Of a DNA stretch of 26,316 nucleotides, positions 24,182 through 26,316 are shown one piece after another; the stretch's first letter is position 1; every line of letters begins with the position of its first letter. The DNA lies in NCBI GenBank assembly GCA_023135025.1, contig JAGLTY010000003.1, forward strand, positions 1-26,316. The letters are read 5' to 3'. Position numbers and translations under genes: made by a program. A model generated the notes under the pieces. The model was not told the origin of the DNA, made no database searches, and was given only the letters and a program-made list of their open reading frames with translations. The DNA comes from Bacteroidales bacterium (GTDB taxonomy: Bacteria > Bacteroidota > Bacteroidia > Bacteroidales > GCA-2748055).

Positions 24182-25900
24182 CTACTGGTAGATGAACCTT
24201 TTGATCTTATGGGTGGCCGTCTTTTCGAACGGTGTCATCTGCCGAATCATCAATTGCAGCTTTGAGTTGCGGGCCACATGCTGGTTCACATGGATCATCA
24301 GCTCGGCCAGCGCCTCGTCTGCTTTCACCTGCAGTTGCTTCTGAAATTCGGTCGCGTTCTCCTTCAGATGGTGGAGTTGCTCCTCTATCAGCTCCATCTT
24401 CAGGTGTACCCGGGCAGTTAGTTTCCCTTTGTACTCCATCACCAGCGATTCACTTACAATCTCCCTGCTGTTGAGCACCGCTTCGATCTCTTCCGGATAG
24501 ATGTTCTCTCCATTGGCTCCAAGGATCATGTTCTTGAAGCGTCCTTTGATATAGATAATCCCTTTTTTGTTGATGATACCCAGGTCGCCTGTGCGAAAGT
24601 ATCCGTCGTCGGTGAATACTTCCCGGGTCTTCTCCTCATCTTTGTAGTATCCCTTCATCACATTGGAACCTTTGACTACAATTTCACCCTCTTTGGTAAC
24701 AGGATCGGGATTGTCGATCCGGACGGTCACCCCCTCCATCACTTTTCCGACAGAGTGAAAGACTGCATTGTCGGGATTGAAACCTGCCACCATGGGAGAG
24801 GTTTCGGTGAGTCCATACCCAATAGCATAGGGAAAACCACCCTCCAGCAGGAACTTCTCCACATCAGGAGCCAGGGGGGCACCACCCACGCCAAAGAAGC
24901 GCAATTGTCCGCCAAAGAAATTCTTAAGCTTATTGACAGCAGCTCTGGAGAGCAGCTTCCGTGTGGGCCCGAATTTCATCAGGAGGCGCATGGGGGCCGA
25001 TTTGGTTAGTGCAGGTTTGATGGTGGACCTGTATATTTTCTCAATAATCAGCGGAACCGTCAGCATGGTAGTGGGTCTAAGTTTTTTCAGTACGGGTCCG
25101 AGATAGGCCGCTGTGGGTGCCCGGTCGATGTACTGAACCATGGCACCATTGAGCAGTGTAACCATCATGCCGATGGTACATTCATAGGTATGTGCCAGTG
25201 GCAACACCGATAGCCAGCGGTCCTCGGGAACCACCTGGTGTACAGTACCCGACTGAACAGCATTGCTCAGAATATTGGTGTGGGTCAGCATCACCCCCTT
25301 GGAGCGGCCCGTGGTGCCGGAGGTATAGATGATGGATGCCAGCTCTTCGCCGCCTGCTTCATAAAAGCCCTTGTCGCTCACTGAAATATTCGACTCCTCA
25401 TTGAGTTTTTTCAGTTCGCCCAGTGTTCCGGCAGGTTCTGCAACCACCCCCTTGCTGACGTCCAGCAACTGGAAGTCGTCGGTATTGATCACCATCTCGA
25501 CCGTTTTGGGCAGCCCCTCGTTCAGCCTGGAGATCAGTTTCCCGGAGATAAAAACAGTCTTTACTCCAGCGTGCTCCAGGATGGTTCGAACCTCCACTGC
25601 CCGGAAATCGGGAAGTATTGGTACGGTGGTGGCCCCGCAGATAAGGGTGCCAAAATAGGCGATACCCCAGTGGGGACTGTTTTCGGCCAGGATGGCCACA
25701 TTGTCGCCTTTGCCAACCCCGGCGCTTTTCAGCATGACTGCCACATGCTGGGTTGCCCTGTCAAGCTCCTCATAATTGTATTCCGTTCCATCCACGCTGG
25801 TGAGTGATGGTCGCGACGGGTAGAGTCTTGCACTATTTTTTATCATCAGGGGAAGATTGGTGACATCTTCCGGTATATACTTTTTATTACTGTTCATCAT
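24182..25900 (-). CDS. Long-chain fatty-acid--CoA ligase (AMP-binding enzyme)
   Basis: ATP-dependent activation of fatty acids to acyl-CoA through an acyl-adenylate. 572 residues. The ANL-family motifs appear in order: the phosphate loop IIYTSGTTGRSKGVMLTH (about 190-207), the adenine-site GYGLTETSPMVAGFN, YFRTGDLGIINKKG, and the hinge/A8 motif GRFKNMILGANGENIYPEEI with the catalytic lysine region following. The C-terminal domain is complete and ends FEKTATHKIKRFIYQ. I chose the adjacent ATGs at 25900/25897 (MMNSNKKYIPED); the open frame upstream to 25972 overlaps the preceding gene and is rich in Arg and Lys. Substrate chain length cannot be read. It begins 10 bases after a glycosyltransferase gene, suggesting co-transcription. 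Confidence 0.93.
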   Translation of the reverse strand: MMNSNKKYIPEDVTNLPLMIKNSARLYPSRPSLTSVDGTEYNYEELDRATQHVAVMLKSAGVGKGDNVAILAENSPHWGIAYFGTLICGATTVPILPDFRAVEVRTILEHAGVKTVFISGKLISRLNEGLPKTVEMVINTDDFQLLDVSKGVVAEPAGTLGELKKLNEESNISVSDKGFYEAGGEELASIIYTSGTTGRSKGVMLTHTNILSNAVQSGTVHQVVPEDRWLSVLPLAHTYECTIGMMVTLLNGAMVQYIDRAPTAAYLGPVLKKLRPTTMLTVPLIIEKIYRSTIKPALTKSAPMRLLMKFGPTRKLLSRAAVNKLKNFFGGQLRFFGVGGAPLAPDVEKFLLEGGFPYAIGYGLTETSPMVAGFNPDNAVFHSVGKVMEGVTVRIDNPDPVTKEGEIVVKGSNVMKGYYKDEEKTREVFTDDGYFRTGDLGIINKKGIIYIKGRFKNMILGANGENIYPEEIEAVLNSREIVSESLVMEYKGKLTARVHLKMELIEEQLHHLKENATEFQKQLQVKADEALAELMIHVNQHVARNSKLQLMIRQMTPFEKTATHKIKRFIYQ

Positions 25901-25910
25901 CTCTGTTCTC

Positions 25911-26316
25911 TTACGTTTTTGGACGGCTCGTCTCTTCACTCTTCTGCCTTCTGAACGACTGGTCCAGATCACTAAATTTTCTTCTGTTTTTCAGGAAGAA
26001 ATCAGCTACGATACTGCCCGGATATATTCCGACTACAATAACGGTATTTTCGGTGTATTTGTTCTGGTTTTTTATCCCACTATAGGACGATTTAATCCCA
26101 TAATAGGCCATGTGTGCCCTGAAGACGGCCCAAAAATCTTTGAAAGCCCCCTGGAGCAGGAACCTGAGGGCCGAAATCCCATCCAGGATCATCCGGAAAA
26201 ACAGGGTTCTGCCACGACCCCGGGCAGGCAGGTTTTTGTAGAGCAGCAGCAGGTTGTTTCTGAAGTTGAGAAATGTCTTCAAGGGATCTCCTCTCTGCAG
26301 GGTGGCTCCTCCCACA
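25911..26316 (-). CDS. Glycosyltransferase family 2, C-terminal fragment, 5' end beyond the window
   Basis: The frame is open to the right edge and ends at 25911, giving about 135 residues. The visible part, VGGATLQRGDPLKTFLNFRN followed by NLLLLYKNLP, is typical of the region after the catalytic domain in Bacteroidota family 2 glycosyltransferases. A helical, membrane-associating segment follows (RTLFFRMILDGISALRFLLQ), then GAFKDFWAVFRAHMAYY and a basic C-terminus. The catalytic GT-A domain with its DxD motif is not in the window, so the sugar and acceptor are unknown. The acyl-CoA synthetase gene follows after 10 bases. Confidence 0.72.
   Translation of the reverse strand, partial: VGGATLQRGDPLKTFLNFRNNLLLLYKNLPARGRGRTLFFRMILDGISALRFLLQGAFKDFWAVFRAHMAYYGIKSSYSGIKNQNKYTENTVIVVGIYPGSIVADFFLKNRRKFSDLDQSFRRQKSEETSRPKT

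Overview
The window comes from a chromosome of a Bacteroidota bacterium, probably in or near Bacteroidales/Marinilabiliales. The evidence is the type IX secretion (T9SS) and gliding genes porV, porU, a porP/sprF-like gene and gldJ, the long form of urocanate hydratase, the gene order alaS - M23 peptidases - MerR - Nif3 - zinc-ribbon coiled-coil protein, and repeated promoter elements of the Bacteroidota -7 type (TAnnTTTG). Coding density is very high. The longest gene-free stretch is about 230 bases. No tRNA, rRNA, CRISPR array, insertion sequence or prophage signal was seen.

Layout. (1) 1-1671, minus: alaS, cut by the left edge. (2) 1819-8348, plus: three tandem membrane-anchored M23 (LytM) peptidase paralogs, a CapA-like metallophosphoesterase-fold protein, a short MerR-type regulator overlapping a Nif3-like protein, then a coiled-coil C4 zinc-ribbon protein. 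The middle M23 paralog has Cys in place of the general-base His. (3) 8353-9438, minus: a second CapA-like protein. (4) 9487-11336, minus: lemA followed by two TPM-domain genes in a tight operon. (5) 11575-13599, plus: a solitary hutU. (6) 13608-20068, minus: porU, porV, ispF, a CoA-binding protein and a thioredoxin-fold protein. (7) 20211-24125, plus and divergent from porU: porP/sprF-like, gldJ, murF. (8) 24182-26316, minus: the 3' end of a family 2 glycosyltransferase, then a long-chain acyl-CoA synthetase.

How the genes fit together. Much of the window concerns the cell envelope. The M23/CapA block and murF bear on peptidoglycan. PorU and PorV form the outer-membrane step of T9SS, in which CTD signals are cleaved and cargo is anchored on the surface. 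PorP/SprF and GldJ belong to the T9SS/gliding apparatus. Housekeeping genes (alaS, ispF, hutU, acyl-CoA synthetase) are interspersed.

Points most worth following: the probably non-catalytic middle M23 paralog and the cytoplasmic N-terminal signature shared by the three M23 proteins; a perfect 12-bp inverted repeat between the divergent porU and porP/sprF genes; the porV-porU-porP-gldJ-murF grouping without gldKLMN; and promoter elements that revise start codons (porV and the CoA-binding protein). I found no wholly unknown gene cassette. Most genes fall in recognisable families.
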